Shown here piece by piece: positions 39,332 to 49,318 of a DNA stretch of 64,000 nucleotides (its first letter is position 1; the number at the start of each line of letters is the position of its first letter). Source of the DNA: Asaia astilbis JCM 15831 (GTDB lineage Bacteria; Pseudomonadota; Alphaproteobacteria; Acetobacterales; Acetobacteraceae). A program made the position numbers and the translations under genes. The notes under the pieces were generated by a model. The model had not been told where the DNA came from. It made no database searches and saw only the letters and a list, made by a program, of their open reading frames with translations. Location: the NCBI RefSeq assembly GCF_000613845.1, contig NZ_BAJT01000008.1, positions 62,001 to 126,000 on the forward strand, written 5' to 3'.

Positions 39332-41535
39332 ATGGTTTCATTCAGGAAGGCGGGGCGCCAGGTCTCGGTCATCGCTGTCTGCACTCTCATGCTGTCAAGC
39401 ATCTGGTAGGGCAGGCGGGCGCAGCGCCTTTGTCGCCAGTTTTCATGCCTCAACCTGCGCAGGTGAGGCTCACTGGAAAAGTAACGCCGCTGACCTCCTT
39501 TCCTGAGGTGATTTGGGCTCAGGCTCCTTCTCCCCTGCTTGAGAAAGCACTCGCTCGCTTTAACGCCCGTCTCGGTCTTATTGGTCTTGGGCCCGCGTCC
39601 CCTGAAAGTCAGAGAGTGGGTCTCAAGATCTCGGTGGGTAAGGACCCAGGCTATCTCACCCTTGCGGCCCGCGAGGCCTATACCCTCGACGTCTCATCGA
39701 ATGAGATTGTTCTGAAAGCCGATGGTCCGACCGGTGTGTTGCGCGGGCTCGCGACGTTGCTGCAGATGATCGACACGCGAGGCACCATCCCGGTTCTGGT
39801 GCAGGGAAAGATTACGGATGCGCCACGCTTCAATTGGCGTGGGCTCATGATCGATGTGTCGCGACACTTCCTGTCCGTTTACACGATCGAGCGTCAGCTC
39901 GATGCGATGGAGCTGACGAAGCTCAATGTGCTGCACTGGCATCTGAGTGACGGCACAGGGTTTCGTGTCGAGAGCCGAAAACTGCCGCGTCTGCAGCAAT
40001 TCGGCGCGCACAGCCAATATTATACGCAGGATCAGATCAGGGAGGTCGTCGCGTATGCGGGAGATCGGGGGATAAGAATTGTCCCCGAATTTGATGTGCC
40101 TGGGCACACTTTCGCCATTCTCAGCGCCTATCCCGAGCTTGCCGCCCAGTCTCCCGGTTCGGTCGTGAAAAATTGGGAGCGGGACTGCAAGACTGCGACA
40201 GGAGAGGCTGAGGTGACAACGCAATGTAAGCGTCACCCCGATCTCAACAAGCCAGCCATGGATCCGACAGCTCCTGACGCATTGCGCTTCGTTCGAACGC
40301 TTTTTGGTGAAATGACGAGCCTTTTTCCGGATCGTTATGTCCATACGGGGGGCGACGAGGTGATGTCGGACCAGTGGACGACCAATCCGCGTATCGTCGC
40401 CTATATGCAAACTCATGGCTTCAGGGATACTGCTGCGCTGCAGGCGGCTTTTACCGCTGACGTGGAGAGGATTCTCTCGTCACAGAACAAGACCATGATG
40501 GGATGGGACGAGGTCAGCGAAGCGCCGATCCCGAAAAGCGTCGTGGTCGAAGCCTGGCGTGGGTCCAAATGGATCGGAAGCTCGGCCCGTCTGGGGCACC
40601 CGGTCGTGGTCTCTGCCGGCTACTATCTCGATCTGCTGAACCCCTCGACCACTCATTATGCAGTCGATCCTCTCGACACGCGAGCTGTCGGGCTCGCACC
40701 CCAGCCAGCGGCGAAAAGCGTTGGGCCCTTTGTGCAGGCCTTTACGCTCGATCCCAATGCGCCACCGCTTAGTGAAGCGCAGGAAAAACTTGTTCTCGGT
40801 GGTGAAGCGCCGCTCTGGACCGAACTTGTCTCGGACGAAATGGTCGATGCACGGCTCTGGCCGCGTTCCGCAGCGATTGCGGAGAGGTTCTGGTCTCCGG
40901 GAGCAGTCACGGACTCGGCGTCGCTCAATGAACGACTTCCGGTCGTTCAGAATATGCTGGAGACTTTCGGTCTGAATGCCTCGGAAAATCAGGCGCGCAT
41001 GATCGCGCGGCTCACACCTGACAACATTACGCCGCTCACGCAGTTCGTGGCGTTGACCGTGCCGGTGCGCAATTACGGACTGAACCGTCTTGCTGATCAT
41101 ACTGGTGATGAGATCCTTTTGACACCGGCGGCCATCGCGGCACCGGATAGTTTCGAAGCGAACGCATTCAATTCGGCAGCAAAGCGCTATGCTGCCGGGG
41201 ATCAGTCGCTCAAGGCCTCTTTGCAGGAAAAGCTTGGTCGCTATGGTGCGAATGACGCAGCATTTCAGGCGCTGTCAGGCCCTGCCTCGATCGAAGAGGT
41301 TAAACCTCTCTCCCATCAGATCGCGGCATTGTCGGCTTTGGGACTGGAGGCATTGCAGTCCGGGCCGAGGGGAAAGAAGTGGCGTGATCGGGCTCAGGTC
41401 CTTCTGGCTGAGCAGGACAAAGCTTACACCGCGAGTGTCGATTTTCGAGCCTCGCGTCAATTGAAGCAGCCTCGGGGAGGACTCTTGATCGCGATCGCTC
41501 CGGGAATAAAAGCGCTCGTCTCACAAGCGCGATAA
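39332..41535 (+). CDS. Exported beta-N-acetylhexosaminidase, GH20 (frame break near 39404)
   Basis: Cleaves terminal beta-GlcNAc from chito-oligosaccharides or peptidoglycan-type glycans. The GH20b-like N-terminal domain is followed by the catalytic barrel: FNWRGLMIDVSRHFLS, LHWHLSDGTGFR, PEFDVPGHT, the catalytic Asp-Glu in HTGGDEV, and GWDEVSEAP. The long open frame starts at TTG 39430 without a signal peptide. ATG 39332 begins MVSFRKAGRQVSVIAVCTLMLSS. One extra C at 39404 (ATCTGG to ATCCTGG) joins it through ILVGQAGAAPLSPVF, giving a clean signal peptide and about 734 residues. Confidence 0.9.
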
Positions 41536-41608
41536 GCGTGTTGCTTGTCAGGCATGCCGCGTTCGTACAGGGGCGTCATTCGGTATTGGCTTTGCCGCCA
41601 GGCCGCTG

Positions 41609-42379
41609 TCATGAACCGCGATGGATTTTGGCGCTCTCAAGCGTTTCGGGACTGAGGAGCGAAGCGCTTGCCTCGTCGAGGATAACCGTGCATCGGGCAT
41701 GAAGTCTGATGGCCGAGGCACTGATTTCTGGCCCTACCTCGCCTTCAAGGGCTCGGGCGACAATCGCTGCCTTACCGTCACCAAGTGCGAGAAGCAGGAG
41801 CTGGCGCGCTTCCAGGATGGTCCCGACCCCCATTGTCAGCGCATGCTCAGGCACTTTTGCCGGATCGCCGCCGAACATTGCCGCATTTTGCTGGCGCGTT
41901 GTTGGCGTGAGGGTGACGCATCGTGTGCGGGTGTCGAAAGCGGAGGGAGGTTCGTTGAAGCCGATATGTCCCGTCTCGCCAATGCCCAGGAGTTGAAGAT
42001 CAATCCCGCCGCTTCTGGCAATAGCGGCTTCATAGGAGGCGCATTCGGCGTCGAGATTTTCAGCTGTGCCATCAGGGAGATGGGTTGCGTCGGGCGCGAT
42101 ATTAACGTGATCGAACAGGTGATCCTGCATGTAATGACGGTAAGACTCAGGATCTGACGATGAGAGACCAACATATTCATCGAGATTGAATGTTGTTGTC
42201 TTTGAAAAATCGATCTCGTCTCGATCATGGCTTTTGCAAAGATCGCGATACACCCCCTCCATCGTGCGCCCTGTCGCCAGACCGAGAACAGGGCGGTCAC
42301 GGGACGATAAGAGAGACATGACAGCACTGGCGGCGAGTTGAGTTGCCGAGGTGGGGTCTGGCATAATGACGAGGCGCAT
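41609..42379 (-). CDS. nagB: Glucosamine-6-phosphate deaminase
   Basis: About 256 residues. Converts glucosamine-6-phosphate to fructose-6-phosphate and ammonia. Signatures: VLGLATGRTMEGVY, FNLDEYVGL, and the diagnostic GIGETGHIGFNEP. ATG 42379 is preferred (AGGA upstream); GTG 42388 is the alternative. It converges on the hexosaminidase gene and is divergent from the kinase across a 526-bp control region. Confidence 0.94.
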   Translation of the reverse strand: MRLVIMPDPTSATQLAASAVMSLLSSRDRPVLGLATGRTMEGVYRDLCKSHDRDEIDFSKTTTFNLDEYVGLSSSDPESYRHYMQDHLFDHVNIAPDATHLPDGTAENLDAECASYEAAIARSGGIDLQLLGIGETGHIGFNEPPSAFDTRTRCVTLTPTTRQQNAAMFGGDPAKVPEHALTMGVGTILEARQLLLLALGDGKAAIVARALEGEVGPEISASAIRLHARCTVILDEASASLLSPETLESAKIHRGS

Positions 42380-42905
42380 AGATGGCACGATCCTGAGAAA
42401 AGCGGCGTAAAACCGTTCGCAACAAAGTCCTGAGACAGGAAGCAGAACTCTGATTATCGTCCAGGATTTAGGAATAACGGAAAAGAATATATCGGGTTTT
42501 TCGACGAAAACTCATTCGGCACAAGAGCGGAAAACATTTTCTCGCGATCTTGCTTAAGATCATCGGCGAATGAACCAAAAGTTTGTTGTCCCCACGCTGG
42601 GTTATGCCACGTTTATGATCGTGGATTGCCGAATGAGGGGATGGCTGTGGTTATCTCCTGCTGGTTGCTGGAGCTTGTTGATCGTGTCCCGCGAAGCCGG
42701 GTTTTCTTCTGGTTCATTTCGCTTGGTTGTCGCCTTTCACGTCGCGAGCGCGGCTCATTGCCCAAAATAGTGCGTGTCTTGTTTCGATAACTGTGAGTAG
42801 AGATTGCTGAAGACGGAGTGAGAACGCCTTGAGCTTGGCTCGATGCCAGATGGGCGCCCAAGAACCTTAATGGACGCGTTCAATCGCGGTGAGGACGAGA
42901 CCGGC
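42380..42905. promoter_or_regulatory. Divergent control region nagB / GlcNAc kinase
   Basis: A 526-bp gap without a convincing gene. It holds the perfect palindrome GATCTT-GCTT-AAGATC at 42546-42561, a candidate operator, and AT-rich segments (42480-42500) that could be promoter elements. Confidence 0.4.
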
Positions 42906-43853
42906 GTGCAGACAAAAGACATCATCGCGATCGATGGCGGCGGTACGAAAACCCTTTTGCTGCGCGTTGCATCTGACGGCTCTGTCGTGACCGCTCGCCG
43001 CGCGGGCGGGTCCAACCCTTTCGACGTGCCCGACTGGCGTAAGGTGATTGCGGGGCTGATGGAAGGGCAACAGTCACAACTTGCTGCAGCGGCTTTCGGC
43101 ATGGCGGGGTTTGGCGAGAGCGAAAGACTGAATGCCGAACTTGCAGCGGCCTACCGGCAGCTCTGCCCGGTGCAGCATAGTCTCCATAATGACGCAGACA
43201 TGGCCTGTCGCGGTGCCTTCATGAACCGAGCGGGTGTGCTCCTGCTTTCGGGGACTGGGTCCATGGCTTGGGGTATGGCCGCAGACGGACAGACAACGCG
43301 TATCGGGGGGTGGGGCAGCCTGTTTGGCGATGAGGGCAGTGGATACTGGATCGGTCGGCTCGCTCTGTCTATTCTGTCGCAAATGATCGATGGCCGTCAT
43401 GAAAGGCGTGATGACTTCCTAATACGCTTTGCCGCGGCAAGACGGTGGCCAGAGGACAGTACGCTTTGGGCCTCCAGTCTTTACGAGTGGTACGCAAGTC
43501 TCACAGAGCAGCGACCTGCCGTGGCAGCACTTACTGCCGAGATCAGTCGGTTTGCCGAGCAGGGATGCGAGACGTCACGTGACATTCTCAGGCACGCCGC
43601 CGAGGCGCTTTCCAGGCATGTTGTTGCTGCGCGACACGCATTAGGTGCCAGCGACCTGCCCTGGAGTTATGGAGGTGGGACGCTGCGCAGCCCGATTTTG
43701 CGCGAAAATCTGAGTCAGCTCCTTGGCGCGCCGCTCGTCCCGCGGCTGCCCCCCATCGGCGGTGCGGTGCTGGTCGCCGCGCAGCTTGCCGGATGGCATA
43801 TCGATGAGGGCTTCGTAGACACGCTTTCATTGGCGCTGGAGCGTCAGATTTAA
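42906..43853 (+). CDS. BadF/BadG-type N-acetylglucosamine kinase-like ATPase
   Basis: About 315 residues of the BadF/BadG/BcrA/BcrD ATPase family to which GlcNAc kinases of this type belong. Phosphate-1 loop is IAIDGGGTKTLLL, followed by LSGTGSMAWGM (phosphate 2) and RIGGWGSLFGDEGSGYWIG, typical of NAGK. It would phosphorylate GlcNAc at C6, supplying NagA. GTG 42906 starts right at the domain, with GAGG upstream; longer starts at 42843 or 42870 exist. Confidence 0.84.
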   Translation: MQTKDIIAIDGGGTKTLLLRVASDGSVVTARRAGGSNPFDVPDWRKVIAGLMEGQQSQLAAAAFGMAGFGESERLNAELAAAYRQLCPVQHSLHNDADMACRGAFMNRAGVLLLSGTGSMAWGMAADGQTTRIGGWGSLFGDEGSGYWIGRLALSILSQMIDGRHERRDDFLIRFAAARRWPEDSTLWASSLYEWYASLTEQRPAVAALTAEISRFAEQGCETSRDILRHAAEALSRHVVAARHALGASDLPWSYGGGTLRSPILRENLSQLLGAPLVPRLPPIGGAVLVAAQLAGWHIDEGFVDTLSLALERQI

Positions 43854-43989
43854 CCACTCTCACGAAGCAGATCAGCTTTGGTAGCAAGATGCCTTGGCTT
43901 CGCGAGAGAAAGAACTCGTGCCGAATAGCCCGGTTTAGAAGCTTTCCGGCACCTTTCAAATGATTATCAAAGGGAAGACAGGCTCTGCC

Positions 43990-46247
43990 TTACCCTTTAC
44001 TGCCGTCAATCGTGGTTCCCTTAAGGAGGATTGTCCCCGTCAATCCTTTATCTGTTGCCGAGGGGGCAACGCGGAGCTGATAGTTACCCGGCGTGACGTG
44101 CCAGCGGTTATCGTGCTGCGAGAAGCGGGCAATGGTTTGTAGATCGACGGGAATGGAGACGTCGCGTTTTTGATGAGCAGGAACGTCGACACGTTGCCAG
44201 CCGACGAGACGAGGGCCCGTGCCCTGGCCTTCGGCATAGAGCTGAACGACATCGCTGCCATCGCGACCGCTGTCGTTCTGGACCGTCACCTGAGCAGAAG
44301 GCTGGTCGTCCGCTTTGACGACAAGGTTGTCATAGGTGAACCTGGAGTAGGAGAGTCCGTAGCCAAAGGGGAAGAGCACTTCCTTGTTGCTCCTGGCAAA
44401 CCACCGATACCCCACATCGGCACCCTCATTGAAGATCAGCTTGAAACTCTCGGGACGCCCTTCTGTCAGAGGCGGTGCGACCGGGAGCTTGGGGCGCGGT
44501 AGGTCATTCACCGAAAGAGGAAAGCTGAGGGGCAGATGGCCTGACGGATTGACGTCGCCGAGGAGGATCTGGGCGATAGCCTCGCCGCCAGCAACACCGG
44601 GGTACCAGGCCTGAACGACGGCTTTTACCTTATCGAGCCAAGGCATTGCGACCGGCCCTTCGGTCTCGAGCACGACGGTGACATTGGGATTGGCCTGCGC
44701 CACCGTCGCAATCAGCCGGTTTTGCGCCTCGGTCAGGGAGAGGGAGGCGCGATCTCGTCCTTCAGTGGACCATTGAGCGATAAACAGAACCACCGCATCG
44801 GCCTTGCGGGCTGAGGCTTCGGCCTGCTTCAGATCGGCTTCGTCGGTAAAGGAAATATCCGCTTTTGGAGCAAGGCGCTTCAGATAAGCGAGGGGAGAGG
44901 AGGGGACCCAGACCTGCTGGGACATGATCTCCGAGCCTTTTTGCGGAATCGCGTTGCCGCCGAAAGGCAGGACAGTGGGAGAGCCGCCGCCTGAGATCAC
45001 GCCTTTATCGGCATGGCCGCCAATGACTGCGATTGTCTTGAGGGACTTTGAGAGAGGCAGAGCGGCCTTGTCGTTCTTGAGAAGGACAATCCCCTGCTGT
45101 GCTGCTTCCAGAGCGGTTTTGTATCCCGCGTCGCGGTCGACCGGTTTTGTCTGGATTGGCTGCTCGGCACCGTTGGCCAGCAATCCATAGAGGATAGGGC
45201 GCACCATGGTTCTGAGTGTCTCATCGGAGACCCCCTGCTTAAGCTGAGCAGGGGCGTAGAATGCTCTGGCAAACAGGGTGCCCTTGGTTTTGGCGTCGGC
45301 AATTCGTTTGAGCGCTGCTGCTGAAGCGGAGGAGGCCTGCAGCATGGCTGTGCCGCCAAATCCGATTGCTGTGTCGAATTCGGCCCCGGACTCCTGATTG
45401 AGCCCGGCTTCGATCGAGGCCTTTGTGCTGTGTACCGCGCCCCAATCGGACATGACGTAGCCGGGGTAATGCCATTGCTTGCGTAGAATATCATGCAGCA
45501 ATGGCTTGCTCTCGCAGCTATGGGAGCCCCAAACCATATTATAGGCGCACATCACGGCACCGGGTTTGCCGAGATGAAGCGCAATGTTGAATGCGAGAAG
45601 ATCGGACTCCATCGCAGCGTCACGCGGGATCGACACATCATATTGCGTACGCCCGGTTTCGTAAGGATTGAGCGCGAAATGCTTGATTGTAGCAACGATG
45701 TGGTTCGACTGAACCCCACGCGTATAATAGCCGGCGAGACGCCCGGCCAGAAGCGGATCTTCGCCCAGATATTCGAAGTTACGGCCACCACGCGGATCGC
45801 GTGTCAAATTGGCACCACCGGAGAGCAGGACGTTGAAGCCTCGGTCGCGGGCATCCCGCCCGACCGAGTGACCCAGAGCCTCCAGCAGCGTCGGGTTCCA
45901 GGAAGCCGCGCTGGCGAGGGCTGCAGGATAAGCTGTGCTTTCATATCGTGCGTCCTGAGTGCGAGCCCCTACGCCGATCGTGCCATCGGTCTCGGTGATG
46001 GCGGCGATGCCATGTTCGGGCATGGCAGGTGACCAGGCGGCGGAATGTTGCGCCTCCCCTGCGACAGAGGGTCCTGCATCAATTCGGGGATATGAGTGAC
46101 GATGAGTGCCTCGAGCTGAGGACGCCCGAGCTTGGCGAGTGCCTCATCCACCCGCGCATCAAGAGGAGACGCCGCATCGGCAAACGTTGAGATGGGGAGG
46201 GTACACAGTGCCGTGGCGAGGAGGCCTGCTTTCAAGCGCGCGGACAT
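43990..46247 (-). CDS. Exported glycoside hydrolase family 3 (BglX-like; frame break near 46057)
   Basis: About 752 residues with a signal peptide (MSARLKAGLLATALCTLPISTFADA). The GH3 N-terminal barrel shows KHFALNPYETGR and the nucleophile Asp in VMSDWGAVHS. The alpha/beta sandwich has TIAVIGGHADKGVISGGGS and VLFIAQWSTEGRDR, and a C-terminal fibronectin-III-like domain has FPFGYGLSYSRFTY. It lacks the NagZ motif KHFPGHG, so beta-glucosidase-type activity is more likely than beta-N-acetylglucosaminidase. The first 60-odd codons are in another frame. One more base in the C4 run at 46056-46059 joins QGEAQHSAAWSPAMPEHG. Confidence 0.88.
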
Positions 46248-46565
46248 GGTTGTTCTTCTCCTGAAGCGACGAGGAAACGCGTTTTTTCAGAATGCAATTG
46301 GTAGAGACCGACCATCATCGTATCGATGAGTGGGCAATATTCAAGCATTCAGAAATCTATATCGAGATAATTATTGCTTCGGTTTCTTACATCACGGTTA
46401 GTTTTTCGGATTCCTCTGTAAAAATGACTGAGGATATGATCCCTGCCCGAGGAAATGATGGTTTTCTCAAAGATGAGTGTGATCATCTATTACGGATGAA
46501 AAATGATTGTCCTGGCTGCAAGTCACCTTTATCCTCAATGAGGTTTCAGCGAGAGAGTGATAATC

Positions 46566-47357
46566 ATGCGCGTGGCGCTCGGACAGTTTGCGGTATCGAC
46601 GTCATGGGAGGAAAATCTCGCAACATGTCGATCTCTCATCGAAAGAGCGAGGAAGGGTGGAGCCAGACTGGTTGTTCTGCCTGAGGGGATTATGGCTCGG
46701 GACGCCACCGACCCCGACCATATCCTGCACACAGCACAGCCTCTGGAAGGCCCTTTCGTTACCGGACTTCTCGCCGAGACAGCCGGGATCATGCTGGTCT
46801 TCTGTGTCAATGTTCCGAATGGCCAAGGCCGTTTCCATAATACGCTGGTCGTGATGCAGGACGGAGAGATTGTTGCGCGTTATGTGAAGCTGCACCTTTA
46901 CGACGCTTTTGCCATGCAAGAATCCCGTCTGATCGCACCCGGGAACGAACTGCCGCCGGTCCTGTCATTCGATGGCGTAAAAATCGGGTTCATGACCTGT
47001 TACGATGTCCGTTTTCCCGAGCTGGCTCGACATCTGGCGCTCTCTGGCGCCGGCATACTGGTCGTGCCAGCCGCGTGGTTACGCGGACCTGGCAAGGAAC
47101 GCCACTGGGAGTTGATGCTGGCGGCGCGTGCGCTGGAAAATACTTGCTTCGTGCTCGGAGCCGGTGAGTGTGGTCCCCAGAATATCGGCAACAGCATGGT
47201 CGTTGATCCGCTCGGCACGGTCATCGCCGCTCGCAGCGCGCAGCCCGGATTGATTATCGAGACTCTCGATCTGGCCTTTCTTGCAAAAGCACGGCGTGAT
47301 CTGCCGGTTTTGCAGAACAGACGGTTTGAAGCGCCAAGGCTTTCGTCAGTTTCGTGA
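46566..47357 (+). CDS. Nitrilase-superfamily amidohydrolase (Nit1/deaminated glutathione amidase-like)
   Basis: 263 residues with the Glu-Lys-Cys triad of carbon-nitrogen hydrolases: Glu in VVLPEGIM, Lys in YVKLHLYDAF, and Cys in GFMTCYDVRFPEL. The KLHLYDAF form and ENTCFVLGAGECG late block resemble Nit1-type enzymes, which hydrolyse deaminated glutathione as metabolite repair; other amides are possible. ATG 46566 starts directly at the first strand (MRVALGQFAV). It follows a 318-bp AT-rich gap. Confidence 0.82.
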   Translation: MRVALGQFAVSTSWEENLATCRSLIERARKGGARLVVLPEGIMARDATDPDHILHTAQPLEGPFVTGLLAETAGIMLVFCVNVPNGQGRFHNTLVVMQDGEIVARYVKLHLYDAFAMQESRLIAPGNELPPVLSFDGVKIGFMTCYDVRFPELARHLALSGAGILVVPAAWLRGPGKERHWELMLAARALENTCFVLGAGECGPQNIGNSMVVDPLGTVIAARSAQPGLIIETLDLAFLAKARRDLPVLQNRRFEAPRLSSVS

Positions 47358-47414
47358 AGACTGGAGCAAGAGGCGCTTACCTCACGATATTCGTCTCTTG
47401 ACGTTTGAGCTTTT

Positions 47415-48836
47415 TCACTCTGGCATCGTGTTGGAACGGTAGGGTGTCAGGCACGCGACGTGATCTGTCATATCGAGGCTGAAACGGGCGTGACGTAAAA
47501 TCGTTGGGAATCAGATCGTCCTGCATCGGGGACTGGACATATTTGATGTAGTCCTGAGCGGTGAACCGGGCAAAGTGTACGGTGGCAGGGGTCGTCGCTG
47601 TGCGATAACTGACCTTACCGGCTGTAGTGACAAGTTTTTTGATTCTAGCGCTTGCCTGCAGAGCGGCAGGGAGCGTTCTGGTTCGGATCGCAAGCACTGA
47701 CGGTGTATTATCGCCTGTATCGAGCACCGCAGTTTTTTCCCGTCCCTCCAGATTGTAGGGAAAAAGAAGACGAAATTCCACACCTGCGATGGCCGACGCT
47801 GCATGGATTGGGTCTTGGCAGTCGAATGGTGCGTGAGGACCGAAACGCAACGTATGAGCATCAATAGTAAGATGACGTAGCTGGCTCATTTGTAGCAGAC
47901 CAAGGACAGGAAACGGGATGGGCGCGACGGAGAAAAGCTGATTTCTCAATACTGTTCTGCCGAGCCGGATTTCGGGGACGACGACGTAGTGTCATGCATA
48001 TTGCGATTGAAGCCGTCCGATCCTCGCTCGGAACTGGCGATAATGCGGAGATGATGGCGTGCGATATACTCAGCCGGGAGCACACCAGTCAGGCTCCTGT
48101 GTCGAAAAGTACCCAGTCGGTTTCACCCAGAATGCTCGCCTGCACCCTCACATCGAGTGGAAGTTGCCCATCAATTCGCTCGTGGTCGACGCGTAACGGC
48201 AGTTGCTCGATATCCGAAGCGATGACCGACGGGTTGCTGATCGACGCCGCCGGGACAAGTGGCTTGATCAGAGTCAGATTAGGAAATTGCAGGTTCGGTA
48301 ATTGATAGAAGCTACGGATCGGCGAGAAATAGACATTCTCGAGCCAGGTTGTGCGTTTGATCCAGCCAGCAAGATCATTGGCCAAAAACAGATTGCCGTA
48401 GCGGATCGATTCATCCAGCAGCAGCAACGCATTGAGTTCATGGTTTGTGTCGGCATGCCGCCCGACAACCTCCAAGCCCCGATCAAGAGCCCTGTTCGAT
48501 GCCGCGAAATCGCCGTTGATCCGCGCGAGGCCTGCTGAGACCAGAGACAGCAAGTACTGATCGATCTCCGGAACCGTGGGGTTGGCGGCAATCTCGCCAC
48601 GAATCTCCACAAGCCTCTGCTTGTTGCCAGCCTCTATGGCCTTGATGATACCTTGCTTATCAACAGGGTCGATTATGGGAGTATTGACAGGGGCGACCCG
48701 GGAATAGTCCACGGAGAACCCTTGCACGCGCGGTACAGCTTGCCCCTGCTGGCATACCAGAAGCATTGCGATACTGCCTGGAGCAATAAGAGCGCGGATC
48801 AGAATACGGATAACGAGGCTCCCCCAAAGAGGTCAT
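47415..48836 (-). CDS. Bilobal retropepsin-like aspartyl protease, periplasmic (several frame breaks)
   Basis: Reconstructed across frames. A possible leader (MTSLGSLVIRILIRALIAPGSIAMLLVC) is followed by a helical region of about 120 residues. The first aspartyl-protease lobe has WVLFDTGA, EIRLGRTVLRNQLFSVAP, and VLGLLQMSQLRHLTID. A second lobe has TAVLDTGDNTPSVL. Two DTG motifs suggest a pepsin-like arrangement on one chain. Single-base gains at 48091 and 47988 join the lobe-1 frames. A C5 run at 48821-48825 seems one base too long. A further change near 47515 would give a better end (RHARFSLDMTDHVACL, stop 47415) than the alternative stop at 47377. Sequencing error or a true pseudogene cannot be separated here. 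Confidence 0.6.
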
Positions 48837-49318
48837 GATATTGTCTTGTCGGCGGTACATTCTGGATGCGTTGCCTGCTTCCTCGAACAATTCCATAATT
48901 AAGCAGTTCTGCGCGATGAAGAGGCAATCAGCCTTACCGGACTCTTCATACGGTTCATACCATTTTTGAGCCGAGAATTATTGACAGATCACCCTGGATT
49001 TCCTTTCAGGATAGCCATGAGAACGAAATGTTCCGGTTTTTGACATTATTGTGAACGGGGCATTGCCATGGGTCCTGGCTAATTCACGACGCAGCGCAAG
49101 CTAGCCTGGGTTGGTGGTTTGGTGTCGATTCTACCTTTATGAGGCAATAGGTCTGCCTGATGATGCCTTAGTTCTACCCGGTTCCTGCCTAGGTGGCCTG
49201 CCCGAAAGCCTTTCACGGCAGCAAGAGCTTCGGCTCTCGATTTGCTGCTGCGTATCGAGAACCTGGCAGGCCTTGTGAGCGTAGCTCATGTTGGGTGTGC
49301 TCTGCGTGATCTCACCGT
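48837..49318. other. Intergenic region, no gene seen
   Basis: 482 bp between the aspartyl protease start and the Hint-protein stop. Apart from the hairpin listed separately at 49218-49248 nothing gene-like was recognised. Confidence 0.5.
49218..49248 (-). terminator. Bulged hairpin downstream of Hint gene
   Basis: GCAGCA/TGCTGC (49218-49223, 49243-49248) and AGAGC/GCTCT (49224-49228, 49233-49237) stack into an 11-bp stem with a 5-base bulge and a four-base loop (TTCG on the + strand). It lies about 70-100 bp beyond the Hint stop codon. Confidence 0.4.

Noticed and set aside
43990..46247. NagZ-type beta-N-acetylglucosaminidase for the GH3 enzyme
   Set aside because: The KHFPGHG motif is absent and the fibronectin-III-like C-terminal domain is typical of BglX-like beta-glucosidases.
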